Source: Ustilago trichophora
Taxonomy: Eukaryota > Basidiomycota > Ustilaginomycetes > Ustilaginales > Ustilaginaceae
Direction of reading: 5' to 3'
Assembly: GCA_900323505.1 (NCBI GenBank)
Contig: OOIN01000047.1
Location: 1 to 64,000, forward strand
Length of the DNA stretch: 64,000 bases
Position numbers and translations under genes: made by a program
The notes under the pieces: model-generated
What the model was told of the DNA's origin: nothing
Seen by the model: only the letters and a program-made list of their open reading frames with translations
Database searches by the model: none
Shown: positions 9,480-19,641 of the stretch, piece after piece
How positions within the stretch are numbered: position 1 is the stretch's first letter
How the letters are laid out: every line of letters begins with the position of its first letter

Positions 9480-12098
9480 ATGCCTTTGAGGCGGCATGCC
9501 ACTTCACGGCGCTCCGCATCGTGGACTCAGCCAATCACCCCAAACACACGCACCACCAATCCTGACCCCTCAGCCACCACCACTCGTGACTTCCGCACCA
9601 ATGCTGCCACTCCCAGCCCCAATGCTTCTGGTCGTGCCACTCTTGGCGATCTCCTCTCATCTTCGCATAACCTCAGAGCCGCCAAGGCTGCTAGACATGT
9701 CATCGGGCTATCCGATAGCAATGACGATGACGACGACGATGATAATGTCGATGCACCATCAGCCACAAGAGTCCAGACCCAGCGACCCATCAATCAACCC
9801 GAATCGGATGACGTAGTAACTCCCGAGCTTCCTCCCGCCGATGCTTCCGCCCCTGCGCTACCAGACACGCTCGCGGATCTGTCGGATTCGCTTCACCTGC
9901 CGTCAGTCGAAGTTGTGATCGAAGATGATTCAGGTGTGGAAACCACAGAGCTTCAGCTCGACGTTCCTCAGAATAAACAACCTCTCCATCCGCCAGAGCC
10001 ACCACCAGATCCTCTCGCAAACCAACGACCCATCATCGATTGTGAGGAGCTCGACATGCAGATCAACGAGCTCATGACTCGCCTCGATGCAAAACAGACG
10101 AGCGACAGCGAACATGACGACGAAGATTACGAGGAGCGTCGTCAACGCAAGCTGCGCGAGAATGATGTCCTCTTGGCTATGCTCGGCCTTGCCCCTTCAG
10201 GAAGCAAACCGAATCCGTACGATTCCGCCACCGCCGATTTCCAAGACGAACATGACCATGACGCCGACGATGAGCAGATGCAAAACGATGCCTCAGCATC
10301 TCGACGGCGTGGACGACCCAAAAGGCACCTACACGATGATTCAGCACGTCCCTCAGATGGCGTCAACGACACACGCTCCTACAAGAAGAAAAAGTACGAC
10401 CGCAAAGTCAAGTTTGCAGACGACGGCACCACCAAAATGGCCCCGCTTCCGGGTGAATCATTCGACCTTGCCTACGTCGACATCTCTGCGTTACGAGATC
10501 GTGCTCGCAATGACTACGTCTTTATCAGAGACGTGCCAGATATTCGCCCTGAGGACTTGATCACCTGGAGCGAGGACGAAGAAGAGGCCGAGGAAGAAGA
10601 ACAAGAGGCAGGCAAAGCTAATCAATACGTCTCGGACGAAGACCCTGACGATGCGGGCTTCAGAGGCTACGACGCGTTGGGTCGACGTATCACAAAGCGC
10701 AAATACCGTCAGCCCGACGTTCTCCCGGACGGCACCGTGTTTACCTCTTGCCATCAATGCAGGCGCAAGACCCCTGGCACCAAGATGCGATGCCATCTCA
10801 TGCGACAAGGAGATGCGTGCAAACTCTGGTACTGCGAACGCTGCATCACGATTCGATATGGCATCGACTTTGATCCCGACAACTCGAATTTCCAGTGTCC
10901 CAGGTGTCTGGGCTATTGCAATTGTTCTCTCTGCCTTCGACGCTCCGGATTCGGCGACGTAGTTAGAAGCGGCATGCATCGCGTATTGGCCGTGACCCAG
11001 GAGCTCAAAAGACTCGCAAGTCAGAAAGCACTCGATGGTGTCGACGACGCGATCGGCGCTATCGTTGCAGAGCCTGCGGCAATCGAAACCGAAGCGCCGA
11101 CCCCAAAGAAGCGCGGCAGACCTAAAGGCAAAGCAAATGGCAAGGAAGCCGGCGATCTCGACACACCCGTCTTCGGCCCGCAGAAGCGACGCGGTCGACC
11201 ACCAAAAGAGGCGAAAGGCGGTGACAACTGGAAACCCGACAAGCTCGAGCTTAACCTATCAGACGAAGTGGCCGAAGGCGAGGTCTTGAGCGAGCTCGAA
11301 GGATACACTCTTGGTCGACTCAATGTGGCGCGTCGCGTGTTGAAATTGATTGCCTCCAAGCGAGCTGCCGCGGAAGCACGAAAAGCAAAGCTGATTGTGC
11401 GGCTCAAGATACCTTCACGCACGTTAACGTCGGTAGAAGGGTCAGCCGCTGCTACCGATGGTGGTGAGCACAAGAGAAAGATGGCCAATTACCACGACAT
11501 GGAGAAAGACGTATGGGTACGCAGCGCAGCCGATTACAGCACTTCCGAGTCCGATGTTGACTCCTACTCTGAACACGATGAGCTTGCGGACGATGTGACG
11601 GACGCCGAGGCAGAAGATGTCGATGAGGCCGTGTTTGAAGAAGGCCGCACGCAAGTCTTTGCGGCATCGTATCTGCAGCGGACAGGCATCGCGAGCACGG
11701 TAGCCAGTCGAGGCAGTTCGCCATTGACCAGTCTGGATGGATCCGAAAGCAACTTTTCCATGGCCTCTTCTCACTATGATGCTCAAGACAAGGATGCATC
11801 TCAAGAGGCTGAGATCCAAGAGGGCCCAGAAGCATCCACAGAGGCCAACCTAACAGCCATCTTGCCGCAAACATCGCTCAGCGTACCGCAAGACATGCAG
11901 CAGCTCGCTCTCGCTGTTCTCAAAGATCCCAACGGCGCCAGCAAGGCGGTGCATGCTGATATTCTACGACTTGGCGACTCGCCAGCATTTCCCACTTCGT
12001 CCGGCTCAGAAGCTGGTCAATTGGCCGCTCTGCTCGACCCTGAACCTTTAGCAGGGACGCCAGTTTTTTACGCAGAATCCGCCTTGTCAGGTCCCTAA
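9480..12098 (+). CDS. CDCA7-type 4CXXC zinc-finger protein with AT-hooks
   Basis: 872 residues, no intron. Residues about 424-496 form a zf-4CXXC_R1 (CDCA7-type) zinc finger: CHQCRRKT, C in TKMRCHLM, WYCERCITIRYG, CPRCLGYCNCSLCLRRSG. Three AT-hook cores flank it: RRGRPKRH near 275, KKRGRPKGK near 542 and KRRGRPPKE near 568. The rest is acidic and low-complexity, including an Asp run near residue 80. In animals CDCA7 recruits the remodeller HELLS to nucleosomes and hemimethylated DNA and supports maintenance DNA methylation. I infer a nuclear chromatin-binding role here; whether this species has a DNA methyltransferase cannot be seen. The start is the first ATG after a long pyrimidine-rich leader. 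Confidence 0.85.
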   Translation: MPLRRHATSRRSASWTQPITPNTRTTNPDPSATTTRDFRTNAATPSPNASGRATLGDLLSSSHNLRAAKAARHVIGLSDSNDDDDDDDNVDAPSATRVQTQRPINQPESDDVVTPELPPADASAPALPDTLADLSDSLHLPSVEVVIEDDSGVETTELQLDVPQNKQPLHPPEPPPDPLANQRPIIDCEELDMQINELMTRLDAKQTSDSEHDDEDYEERRQRKLRENDVLLAMLGLAPSGSKPNPYDSATADFQDEHDHDADDEQMQNDASASRRRGRPKRHLHDDSARPSDGVNDTRSYKKKKYDRKVKFADDGTTKMAPLPGESFDLAYVDISALRDRARNDYVFIRDVPDIRPEDLITWSEDEEEAEEEEQEAGKANQYVSDEDPDDAGFRGYDALGRRITKRKYRQPDVLPDGTVFTSCHQCRRKTPGTKMRCHLMRQGDACKLWYCERCITIRYGIDFDPDNSNFQCPRCLGYCNCSLCLRRSGFGDVVRSGMHRVLAVTQELKRLASQKALDGVDDAIGAIVAEPAAIETEAPTPKKRGRPKGKANGKEAGDLDTPVFGPQKRRGRPPKEAKGGDNWKPDKLELNLSDEVAEGEVLSELEGYTLGRLNVARRVLKLIASKRAAAEARKAKLIVRLKIPSRTLTSVEGSAAATDGGEHKRKMANYHDMEKDVWVRSAADYSTSESDVDSYSEHDELADDVTDAEAEDVDEAVFEEGRTQVFAASYLQRTGIASTVASRGSSPLTSLDGSESNFSMASSHYDAQDKDASQEAEIQEGPEASTEANLTAILPQTSLSVPQDMQQLALAVLKDPNGASKAVHADILRLGDSPAFPTSSGSEAGQLAALLDPEPLAGTPVFYAESALSGP

Positions 12099-12389
12099 GC
12101 TGGTCATTGGATGACCGACTCTGGTTTCGTATGGCCTGGCAGGTACACTTTATGATTCTTGTTCCAAAATGGGCTCAAAGCCTAAATCCAAGGCTGTCTG
12201 TTGCTGTGAAAAAAGGCACAGAGGCACGCATGTGTTACCGTGTATTCATTGTATAACAATATCAAATTTGGTTTCAATCATTCCGTGGGGCAGGGACGTG
12301 GCGTGAGCAAACCGGCTGAAGGGAGTTGCGTCTCGATGGACGATCAAGTCAGATTAAGCAAGCTCAACGCATGGACGTGGGATGCGAGC
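12099..12389. other. Short convergent intergenic region
   Basis: Tail-to-tail space between the CDCA7-like gene and the MAPEG gene. It holds both 3' regions; I see no further element. Confidence 0.5.
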
Positions 12390-13083
12390 TTACTTGAGGC
12401 CGAGGAACGATTTGAGGGGTTCCCAACCGAGGTTGAGCTGTTTTTGGAATTGCGACAGAGGAGAAGCGAGAGAAGAGGAGTTAGTAACAAGAAATACCAG
12501 CAAAGATGGTTCCAGTTGTGGAAAGAGAGGTACACACGTTGTAGAGACCGGCGCCGATGGTGACGGCGAGGGTGACGATGGTGCCGATGGCGCGACCTGG
12601 GGCGGCGCTGTTGTCGGCCTGGATGCCGAGGTTGGCGTGGGCGACACGAGCGGCAAAAAGGGTGGTGTAGGCGGCGTGGACGAGCGAGGTGGGGGCACCG
12701 TTGAGTTCGGCGAGGAAGATCAAGAAGAAGGCAAAGGGGGCAGATTCGGCAAAGTTGCCGTGGGCACGAACGGCACGCTGGAGCTTGGCAACGTCGGCGG
12801 GGCTGTTGACCTTTTTGTTACCGGGACCGTAAACCTTGTCCGAGTCACCGGAACCGAGATAGATGTTGGTGTTGAGTCGGTTGACGACGACGTTGGCTGA
12901 GAGGTAAGAGTAGTAGCCTGCGAAGAGGGCCGAGTGCGCCAAGGAGGCCTAGTTTGCAGCCAAATCGATGAAAGTTTGAACCAAGGGATTATGATGAAAG
13001 AATGAGCACATGCCAAATCTATCGCAGGACGAAAACAAAAAACAACAACATGAACTTACGGGGCTAAGAACGAAGAGAGGCAT
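12390..13083 (-). CDS. MAPEG-family membrane protein
   Basis: Three exons: 13083-13060 (MPLFVLSP), 12948-12538 and 12437-12390, with introns GTAAGT...CTAG (111 nt) and GTGTGT...CAG (100 nt), giving 160 residues. The protein has about four hydrophobic helices: LAHSALFAGYYSYLSANVVV, then after the loop with RLNTNIYLG and LQRAVRAHGNFAE the segments APFAFFLIFLAEL, VHAAYTTLFAARVAH and IGTIVTLAVTIGAGLYN. The RAHGNFAE block is the MAPEG hallmark (microsomal glutathione S-transferase / leukotriene synthase superfamily), which binds glutathione in ER-type membranes. It probably conjugates or reduces lipophilic electrophiles; substrate unknown. The third exon has the weakest support because its donor GTGTGT is not the common GTAAGT form, but the resulting end LNLGWEPLKSFLGLK gives a normal family length. 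Confidence 0.85.
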
Positions 13084-13584
13084 GTTTGAATAATATGAGT
13101 GTTGTACGAGGTAAGAAGGAGGCTAGCTTTGAAAGATGATGGATGGTGGATGAGGGTGAAGATGATGCCAAAGATCGCGCGCTGGTACAAATGATGATGA
13201 TGATGCCATTTTTAGCGAGTGGAGGCTGCCAAAATGCACGTGCCATCATCCATAGACACTCTTTCCGTATCGCACGATAGCAAGCGTACAGTAGAACGAC
13301 TGTGAACCTCCCGACAAATGGCCCCACGCTGCCCCTCTTTTTGTCCAACAGCACTGTGAGAGTCAACAAAAAAGGCTTGGCCATATGAAGCGTGAATTCA
13401 ATTTTAATTTAAATAATAATTTTTGGGATTTTTGGTCCAAAGCAACCGATGGCTGTGCGCCCATTCTCAGATGGCACTACTGCACGCATCAGCACTTTGG
13501 CATCATGCTCCTATCTTGTCACCTACTTCCACCTTCTAACCACCATACACACACAACACACAACACAAACCTATACAACCAAAA
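13084..13584. promoter_or_regulatory. Divergent promoter region, MAPEG and synaptobrevin
   Basis: About 500 bp between two start codons on opposite strands. It holds a GATGATGATG tract, a TACAGTA heptamer at 13287 and an AT-rich patch near 13400-13430. No gene. Confidence 0.5.
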
Positions 13585-14502
13585 ATGTCTGCACAGAACG
13601 ACAGCCGCTACGACCCTTACATCCCCTCGGGCAACGCAAGCTCGGATCCCTCGGGCGGTGGAGCCAACTTTTCCAACTCAAAAACCGCCCGGATCCACTC
13701 GGAGATCGACAACACCATCTCGATCATGCGCGACAACATCAACAAAGGTGAGTCTCTTTCACCAGTATCTTGACTGATATGCATGCCACACACCATCTTT
13801 GCTGACTCTCTTCAACTTTCTTTTCTCTTGTCGCAGTTAACGAGCGCGGCGAAAACCTCAACAGCCTTCAGGACAAGACTGGTACGTTGTCTCCAATCAG
13901 CAGCAGCAGTTGCAACACCAACCTAGTGGCAAAGGCTGCTGGATTCGCAACGAATACATTGTAGCCAGAGGAAATGCCGGCTGACTTTTACTCACAACCT
14001 TTAACTCCCCGCTCATAAAACAGACAACCTCGCCGTGTCCGCTCAGGGCTTCCGACGAGGCGCTAACCGAGTCCGCAAGCAGATGTGGTGGAAGGATATG
14101 AAGATGCGAAGTAAGTCGCCGCTCACACACACACGTCAACTTTAAAACAGAGTCAAGGAATCTCATTCTAATCTTGGCCATACATCCGTCTGCATCCTCT
14201 TTCGAACTACAACTTGCGTCGCCTCACAACAGTCATTATTGGTAGTAAGTATACTGTACACAGCATCGAATAGATTGCTCACTCGCCATCAAGGACACAG
14301 CGCTAACGAACCATTCTCATTGGGCCACTCCTTCGCCTTCCATCTTTGACAGTCGGTATCGTCATCCTTCTCTGCGTCATCATCAGTAAGTACAGGCCGT
14401 GCTACCAAGTCGATCCGTCATCGCAAGCAGCGTTCCAAGTCAATTCCAGAACTGACTCGTACTTCTTCCGTCACTACAGTCCCCATCGTCGTTAAGCACT
14501 GA
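13585..14502 (+). CDS. Synaptobrevin/VAMP R-SNARE (Snc-type)
   Basis: Six exons: 13585-13747, 13837-13881, 14024-14110, 14233-14244, 14353-14385 and 14480-14502, all with GT(A/G)AGT-like or GTACGT donors and AG acceptors, giving 120 residues. The R-SNARE motif spans about residues 31-92: [16 protein letters not shown], then KVNERGENL with the zero-layer Arg, then [16 protein letters not shown] basic stretch ([11 protein letters not shown]) precedes a C-terminal membrane anchor built from exons 4-6 ([19 protein letters not shown]) and a short tail VKH. It should sit on secretory vesicles and pair with plasma-membrane Qa/Qbc SNAREs in exocytosis. Exon 4 is only 12 nt long; skipping it keeps the frame but shortens the anchor by four residues. 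Confidence 0.95.
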
Positions 14503-15072
14503 GTGCGAAGCCGAACACCCATTCGGTCCTCACGAAAAAATGACAAAAGAAAACCCACTTTTCTCGACGTTATACTGTTTGCTCCTGTACAATACCCTTC
14601 TGACGAATTTGCAAAGCATCACTGTTTCTGATTCGTTTCGTGAAATGGTTCTTTTGAGAGATACCGCTCGGCTTGAACGCTCTACTCTTTGACATACAGC
14701 CGCCGCTGAAAGAGTGATGAGCAACTAATGTGCACACACTTGAGAGCTCCAATTCCGACTCCCGAATAGCGTGGAATGCAGCGATAAATTTGGCTGCAGT
14801 TTTGGAATCCACGCATTGCTTTCCGATTACGCGATGCGGCAGCCAATTTGGTGGATCAGTATTGTACATATATCAGCTCGGTATGTCGGAAAAGTCAATC
14901 CTTCCCAAGTTACAGCCCTTCTCCACCAGTTCACACGTCATTCTTTTCCCACATCCACTCACTCACATATTACATACACGCACACCACAGTTACTCGCAT
15001 TCCATCCTGGAATAGTCGACACTGTCAACGAAAAAAAAAAAAAAAAAAAAGATCTCGAGCTCGTCAAGAAGC
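14503..15072. promoter_or_regulatory. Intergenic; ferrochelatase upstream region with poly(A)
   Basis: A run of about 19 A lies at 15031-15050, 22 bp before the ferrochelatase ATG. No gene seen. Confidence 0.5.
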
Positions 15073-16341
15073 ATGCTTGCAGCCACCGGACGCATCAGCA
15101 ACTTGGTTGATGTCTCGGCAACCACCAAGGCCAAGCTCGTTCGAACCGTGCCTTTGCACCGAACGTTGGCTACTGCCGCCAAGACCCAGGCTAAGCCTCC
15201 TACAGGTATTCTTCTCATGAATATGGGTGGACCCTCCATCTCGACGCATGAAGAGGTCGGTGATTTTCTCTCACGACTCTTTCACGATCGAGAACTCATT
15301 CAGCTGCCCTTTCAGTCTCATCTCGCTCCGCTCATCGCACGTAGGAGGACGCCCAAGATCGTCGATCAGTATGACAAGATCGGTGGTGGATCGCCCATCT
15401 TGCGTTGGACTAGGATGCAAGGTAAAGCCATGACCGAACTTCTCGATGAGCTCCATCCCGAGACAGCTCCGCACAAGGTCTATGTCGCTTTTCGCTATGC
15501 TCGTCCTTTGACCGAGGAAGCCTTGGACGAGATGGCCGAGGATGGTGTTACCCGCGCTGTCGGCTTTACACAGTATCCTCAATACAGCTGCAGCACCACT
15601 GGTAGCAACCTCAACGAGCTCTACCGTGAGATCCAGAGACGCAAGCAGCGAGGAGCACCCGAAGCCAACATTTCGTGGTCGCTGATCGATCGATGGCCAA
15701 CTCACCCTTTGCTCGTCGAAGCTTTCACTAATCGCATCCAGGCGGTGCTCGACACTTACCCGGAGGAGAAGCGCAACAAGGTACCCATCATGTTTAGCGC
15801 TCATTCGCTTCCCATGCAGATCGTTTCGGGTCGAGGAGATCCTTATCCTGCCGAGGTGGCTGCCACCGTTGCTGCCGTCATGACCCGCTTGAAGTGGAGC
15901 AACCCTTACCGAGTCACATGGCAGTCGCAAGTTGGACCTGCCGCCTGGCTCGGTCCGCAGACCAGCGATACGATCAAAGGTTGGGCCAAACAGGGTCACA
16001 AGGACGCCATCGTCGTCCCTATCGCTTTTACCAGCGATCACATCGAGACGCTGTACGAAATTGACATTGAACTTCAGGAAGAAGCCGAGGAGCATGGCAT
16101 CACGCTCAAGCGTGCCGAATCGCTCAACGACGAGCCTACTTTTATCCGTGCCATGGCAGAGATCTGCGCTTCGCACCTCTCGGCTGTCGAAGGTACACCC
16201 AGCAGGATCAAAGATGATAAACGTGGAGAGGACGTCTGGAGCCAGGGTTTCACGAGCAAGCAGATGCTCCTCCGATGTCCCGGTTGCGTCAACTCGATCT
16301 GCGGTGAGCAAAAGGCATTCTTCGGCCGAACCTCGCAGTAA
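15073..16341 (+). CDS. hem15: Ferrochelatase, mitochondrial
   Basis: 422 residues, intron-free. It inserts Fe2+ into protoporphyrin IX, the last step of haem synthesis, at the matrix side of the inner mitochondrial membrane. The first 35 residues are rich in Arg/Ala/Thr without acid, as in a matrix-targeting peptide (KLVRTVPLHRTLATAAK). Family motifs follow in order: ILLMNMGGPS near 47, YDKIGGGSPI, QYPQYSCSTTGSN, FSAHSLPM with the catalytic His, and SDHIETLYEID. The end carries the Cys triplet LLRCPGCVNSIC, which with the Cys in QYSCSTTG would bind the [2Fe-2S] cluster found in animal and many fungal enzymes. Length is normal. Confidence 0.97.
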   Translation: MLAATGRISNLVDVSATTKAKLVRTVPLHRTLATAAKTQAKPPTGILLMNMGGPSISTHEEVGDFLSRLFHDRELIQLPFQSHLAPLIARRRTPKIVDQYDKIGGGSPILRWTRMQGKAMTELLDELHPETAPHKVYVAFRYARPLTEEALDEMAEDGVTRAVGFTQYPQYSCSTTGSNLNELYREIQRRKQRGAPEANISWSLIDRWPTHPLLVEAFTNRIQAVLDTYPEEKRNKVPIMFSAHSLPMQIVSGRGDPYPAEVAATVAAVMTRLKWSNPYRVTWQSQVGPAAWLGPQTSDTIKGWAKQGHKDAIVVPIAFTSDHIETLYEIDIELQEEAEEHGITLKRAESLNDEPTFIRAMAEICASHLSAVEGTPSRIKDDKRGEDVWSQGFTSKQMLLRCPGCVNSICGEQKAFFGRTSQ

Positions 16342-16543
16342 ACCTTTGCAATCTTTGCCTCCCACACGCATACACACATGCGGCCTTGCCAAACAAACCA
16401 GGCTCATTTGCTCTCACCGATGTCATGTTGACAACCTTGAAAACGTCACATGACATTTGCGCAATGTCACTACTACTGTTTCGAAGAGAGAAAAAAAATC
16501 ATGACTGTTCACCATTGCCAAGTTATGTGGAAGAGAAGCTCGA

Positions 16544-17200
16544 TCAGACCGTGTCATCGTCGTAGACGAAGCGGCTATCCTTGGGAGAGAGCGGCGCACG
16601 TTTGACGTAGGCATCGTTGTCCGGCGGGGTCTGAAGCTGTTTGCAGCTGGCGAGCATGCTCTGGAGTGTAAGTAGTATCGAGCTTATGGTGAGTACGGGT
16701 GACCATTCGTTGCCCAGGATCGAGGCACAGATGTGGCCATTGCTGTAGACGTGTGGATGCTGTTTTAATCTTTTAATTTTTTTTTAATATTGAGAGTCAG
16801 CTTTTTCGAAGTCGATTGCGATCACTTTTTTTTTGAGAGGAAGAGGGACTCGACTTACAATGGGAGCCTTGAAACCGTCGGTAACCATAAAGACGACTTC
16901 GGGGCTTTCCATGGGATAGTTGTCAGAGAATCGGAAGCGAAGGGCAAACTTTTGACCCTGATAGAGGCTGTTTCCGAGCACCTGTATCGAGAATTGCCAT
17001 TCATCGAGATCTTCCGCCCTGATGATTGCACAGCCTTCGGGTGGGCCTTTGAGTTTCATCTCGGAGCTGATATCGCGTTGAGGGATGGAAGGAAGCAAAG
17101 AGCAAATGGTGTCAGCGCAATTTTTGCATTGGGAGATGAAAAGTTGGCAGGTGGGATCGCCTTACAGCTCCTTTTGGAGACGCTTGGTGGCGATCCTCAT
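16544..17200 (-). CDS. Ubiquitin-conjugating enzyme E2, UBE2W-like
   Basis: Three exons: 17200-17166 (MRIATKRLQKEL), 17066-16859 and 16759-16544, with two 99-nt introns (GTAAGG...CAG, GTAAGT...CAG), giving 152 residues. The UBC fold is visible: KRLQKEL helix, PPEG, DLDEWQFSIQVLG, LYQGQKFALRFRF, YPMESPEVVF, then HPHVYSNGHICASIL with the active-site Cys at 92 and NEWSPVLTISSILLTLQSML. Position and context of the Cys and the overall length match UBE2W, an E2 that ubiquitinates N-termini of proteins with disordered ends. It lacks the HPN triad (HPH instead), also typical of UBE2W. It is divergently arranged with a HECT E3 gene 616 bp away. Confidence 0.93.
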
Positions 17201-17815
17201 CTCTGCAGCTACTTGAGGAGCACCAGGCACCTATTTGAGCGCTTCGATGAGAGGTGGATATGATTGGGTTCAGGATGGTGGTTGGGGGAGGATTATGTGG
17301 GGAACGCGAGGTGTTGAACACTTTCATGCAGCTCTACAGCACTCTCCACTCTCCACTCTCCAAAAAGCTGAGCCTTAAATTGCGTGGAGGCTTCGAGATT
17401 TAAAGATCCATCGGCAAGTTGAAATCGGGCTTTCTAATCGAGATTTCAGCTGCTCCACTTTTGGTGGCGTCGAGGATTGTGTGTTGAACTCTTCTTTTTT
17501 CCGGCCTCTGTTGTTGCTCTTCCTCATCAGCATACCATTCTCCGCATCTCATCCGTCCATTCCAGAGCACATCAGCATCCAAGTACCTCTGATCCAAACA
17601 AACGTAACTCTCAAAGCCCACTTTTCCGACTGGAGCAGCATTCAAACCGGACCGGTCAACCCGGCATTCATCTACCTACTCCTACTGAGGAGCGCTCATT
17701 AACTCTACGCTGGATCATAACTGCAGTGCACCCTCTTCGCCTTTCTGCCTCTGAATCTTACGGTAGGCTTGCTGGTTCTTCATTTCACCGTAGACCGAGG
17801 ACTTTCCTGACGGCG
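17201..17815. promoter_or_regulatory. Shared divergent promoter of the E2 and HECT E3 genes
   Basis: The 615 bp between the two ATGs face both ways. Several ACTCTCCACTCTCCA repeats lie at 17340-17360. The HECT frame is open through part of this stretch, but the codons there are not family-like. Confidence 0.5.
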
Positions 17816-19569
17816 ATGCCAGACCAAACCGACAGCCCGCCTCACGGCGCATTTATCGCGGTCGATCACAGAGGCATCCCTGCACATGGATCCATGCTCG
17901 GTATCGACGGCTCATCTGGAGATCCAAGCCTCGAGGCGCTCAACATGTTTCTACGTATGCCTTATCCCGGTGACGCACGCACCAGTCCAGCCGCACGCAA
18001 ACACGAAAACACTCACAGCGAAGCCCAAAAGAAGAAACGCGAGGAAGACGAAGCCAAGCTCGGAGCCATCTACGAATCTTTCAAATTCGATCCTTTGTGG
18101 GCCAAGCTGAGCGATGTGTTGTCAAGGATGAAAAACGATCCCGGCGCCGCCCAGATCATGCTACCCTTGATCGAGAGTATGATGGTCGTATCGCAGCATG
18201 TAACCAATTCCGATCCCGAAGCCTCCACCTCTGCATCCACCAGCGACCTGAGACCGCCGCTGAGTCGCTCCTCTACTCAAACTACACCCAAGACGCGTAG
18301 GGAAGTCATGGAAGACAACTTTTTCGCCTTTACAGAAAAGCACCGCAAGATCCTCAACATCATGGTACGGCAGAATCCTGCACTCATGTCCGGTTCCTTT
18401 GCTATGCTCGTCCGCAATCCAAAGGTGCTCGACTTTGACAACAAGAAAAACTACTTTACACAGCAGCTCCACAAGGGTCGACGCGATCACTACACACCTC
18501 TCTCGCTCTCGGTGCGTCGAAATTCCGTCTTTGAGGACAGTTTCCGTTACTTTTCCAGAAAAACTGGACCCGAGGTCAAGCACGGCAAGCTCAATGTTCG
18601 ATTCAACAACGAAGAAGGTATCGATGCCGGAGGTGTTACCAGAGAATGGTTCCAGGTCTTGGCGAGAGCCATGTTCAATCCCGACTATGCACTCTTCCAA
18701 CCGTGTGCGGCGGATCGTACCACGTATCAGCCAAATCGCATGTCGTACGTCAACCCCGATCATCTTTCCTTTTTCAAGTTTGTAGGCCGCATCATCGGAA
18801 AGGCGATCTACGATGGTCGGCTGCTCGACGCCTACTTTACTCGAAGCTTTTACAAGCACATCCTCGGCAAGGCGGTCGATTATCGCGATTTGGAATCCAT
18901 CGATCCAGAGTACTTTAAGAGTCTCGAATGGATGCTCAACAACGACATTACCGACATTCTCGATCTCACCTTCAGCGTCGACGATGAAGAGTTTGGCGAG
19001 ACCAAAGTCATCGAGCTCAAACCCAACGGTATCAACATTGCCGTCACCGAGACTAACAAGCAAGAATACGTCCGCCTCGTAACCGAACAGAGGCTTACCA
19101 AATCGATCAAATCCCAAATCGATGCCTTCCTCGACGGCTTTAACGAGATCATCCCCGCCGACCTCATCCGCATCTTTTCGGAACAGGAGCTGGAATTGCT
19201 CATCTCCGGTTTGCCCGATATCGACGTCGATGCGTGGAAGAACAACACCGAGTTGCACGGCTATAGTTCGGGCGATGCCGTCATCCAGTGGTGGTGGCGT
19301 GCAGTTCGTTCGTTTGACCAGACTGAAAAAGCCAAATTGTTGCAATTCATAACCGGTACCAGCAAGGTACCGCTTGAAGGGTTTGCCCATCTTCAGGGTG
19401 TACAGGGTACCCAGAGATTCAACATTCACAAGGCTTACGGTGCAGATAGGCTGCCTGCCGCACATACCTGCTTCAACCAACTCGATCTGCCTCAGTACGA
19501 CTCGTACGACAAGCTCCGTTCCAGTTTGCTCCTCGCCATGAACGAAGGAGGCGAAGGTTTCGGATTCGC

Positions 19570-19573
<4 letters not shown>
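17816..19573 (+). CDS. HUWE1/TOM1-type HECT ubiquitin ligase, HECT portion only
   Basis: 585 residues from the ATG at 17816; the frame is open further upstream but looks like leader. Residues 1-190 contain a helix-rich region (FDPLWAKLSDVLSRMKND, IMLPLIESMMVVSQHV). After TPKTRREVMEDNFFAF comes a complete HECT domain: LVRNPKVLDFDNKKNYF, VRRNSVFEDSFRYF, GIDAGGVTREWFQVLARAMF, FKFVGRIIGKAIYDGRLLDA, and the catalytic Cys552 in PAAHTCFNQLDLPQYDSY. It accepts ubiquitin from an E2 and passes it to substrates. The sequence is closest to HUWE1/Tom1, but those are proteins of over 3000 residues with N-terminal armadillo-like arms. Here the adjacent upstream gene is already the E2, so the arms are absent from this locus. 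Confidence 0.9.

Positions 19574-19620
<47 letters not shown>
19574..19620. repeat. (GA)n microsatellite after HECT stop
   Basis: About 23 GA units begin directly after the HECT stop codon and end some 20 bp before the stop of the convergent fructosamine-kinase gene. Confidence 0.95.
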
Positions 19621-19628
<8 letters not shown>

Positions 19629-19641
19629 CAATACTTGGGAT

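Noticed and set aside
15271..16407. 378-codon open frame on the minus strand
   Set aside because: Antisense of ferrochelatase.
18161..19480. 439-codon open frame on the minus strand
   Set aside because: Antisense shadow of the HECT ligase gene, no family features.
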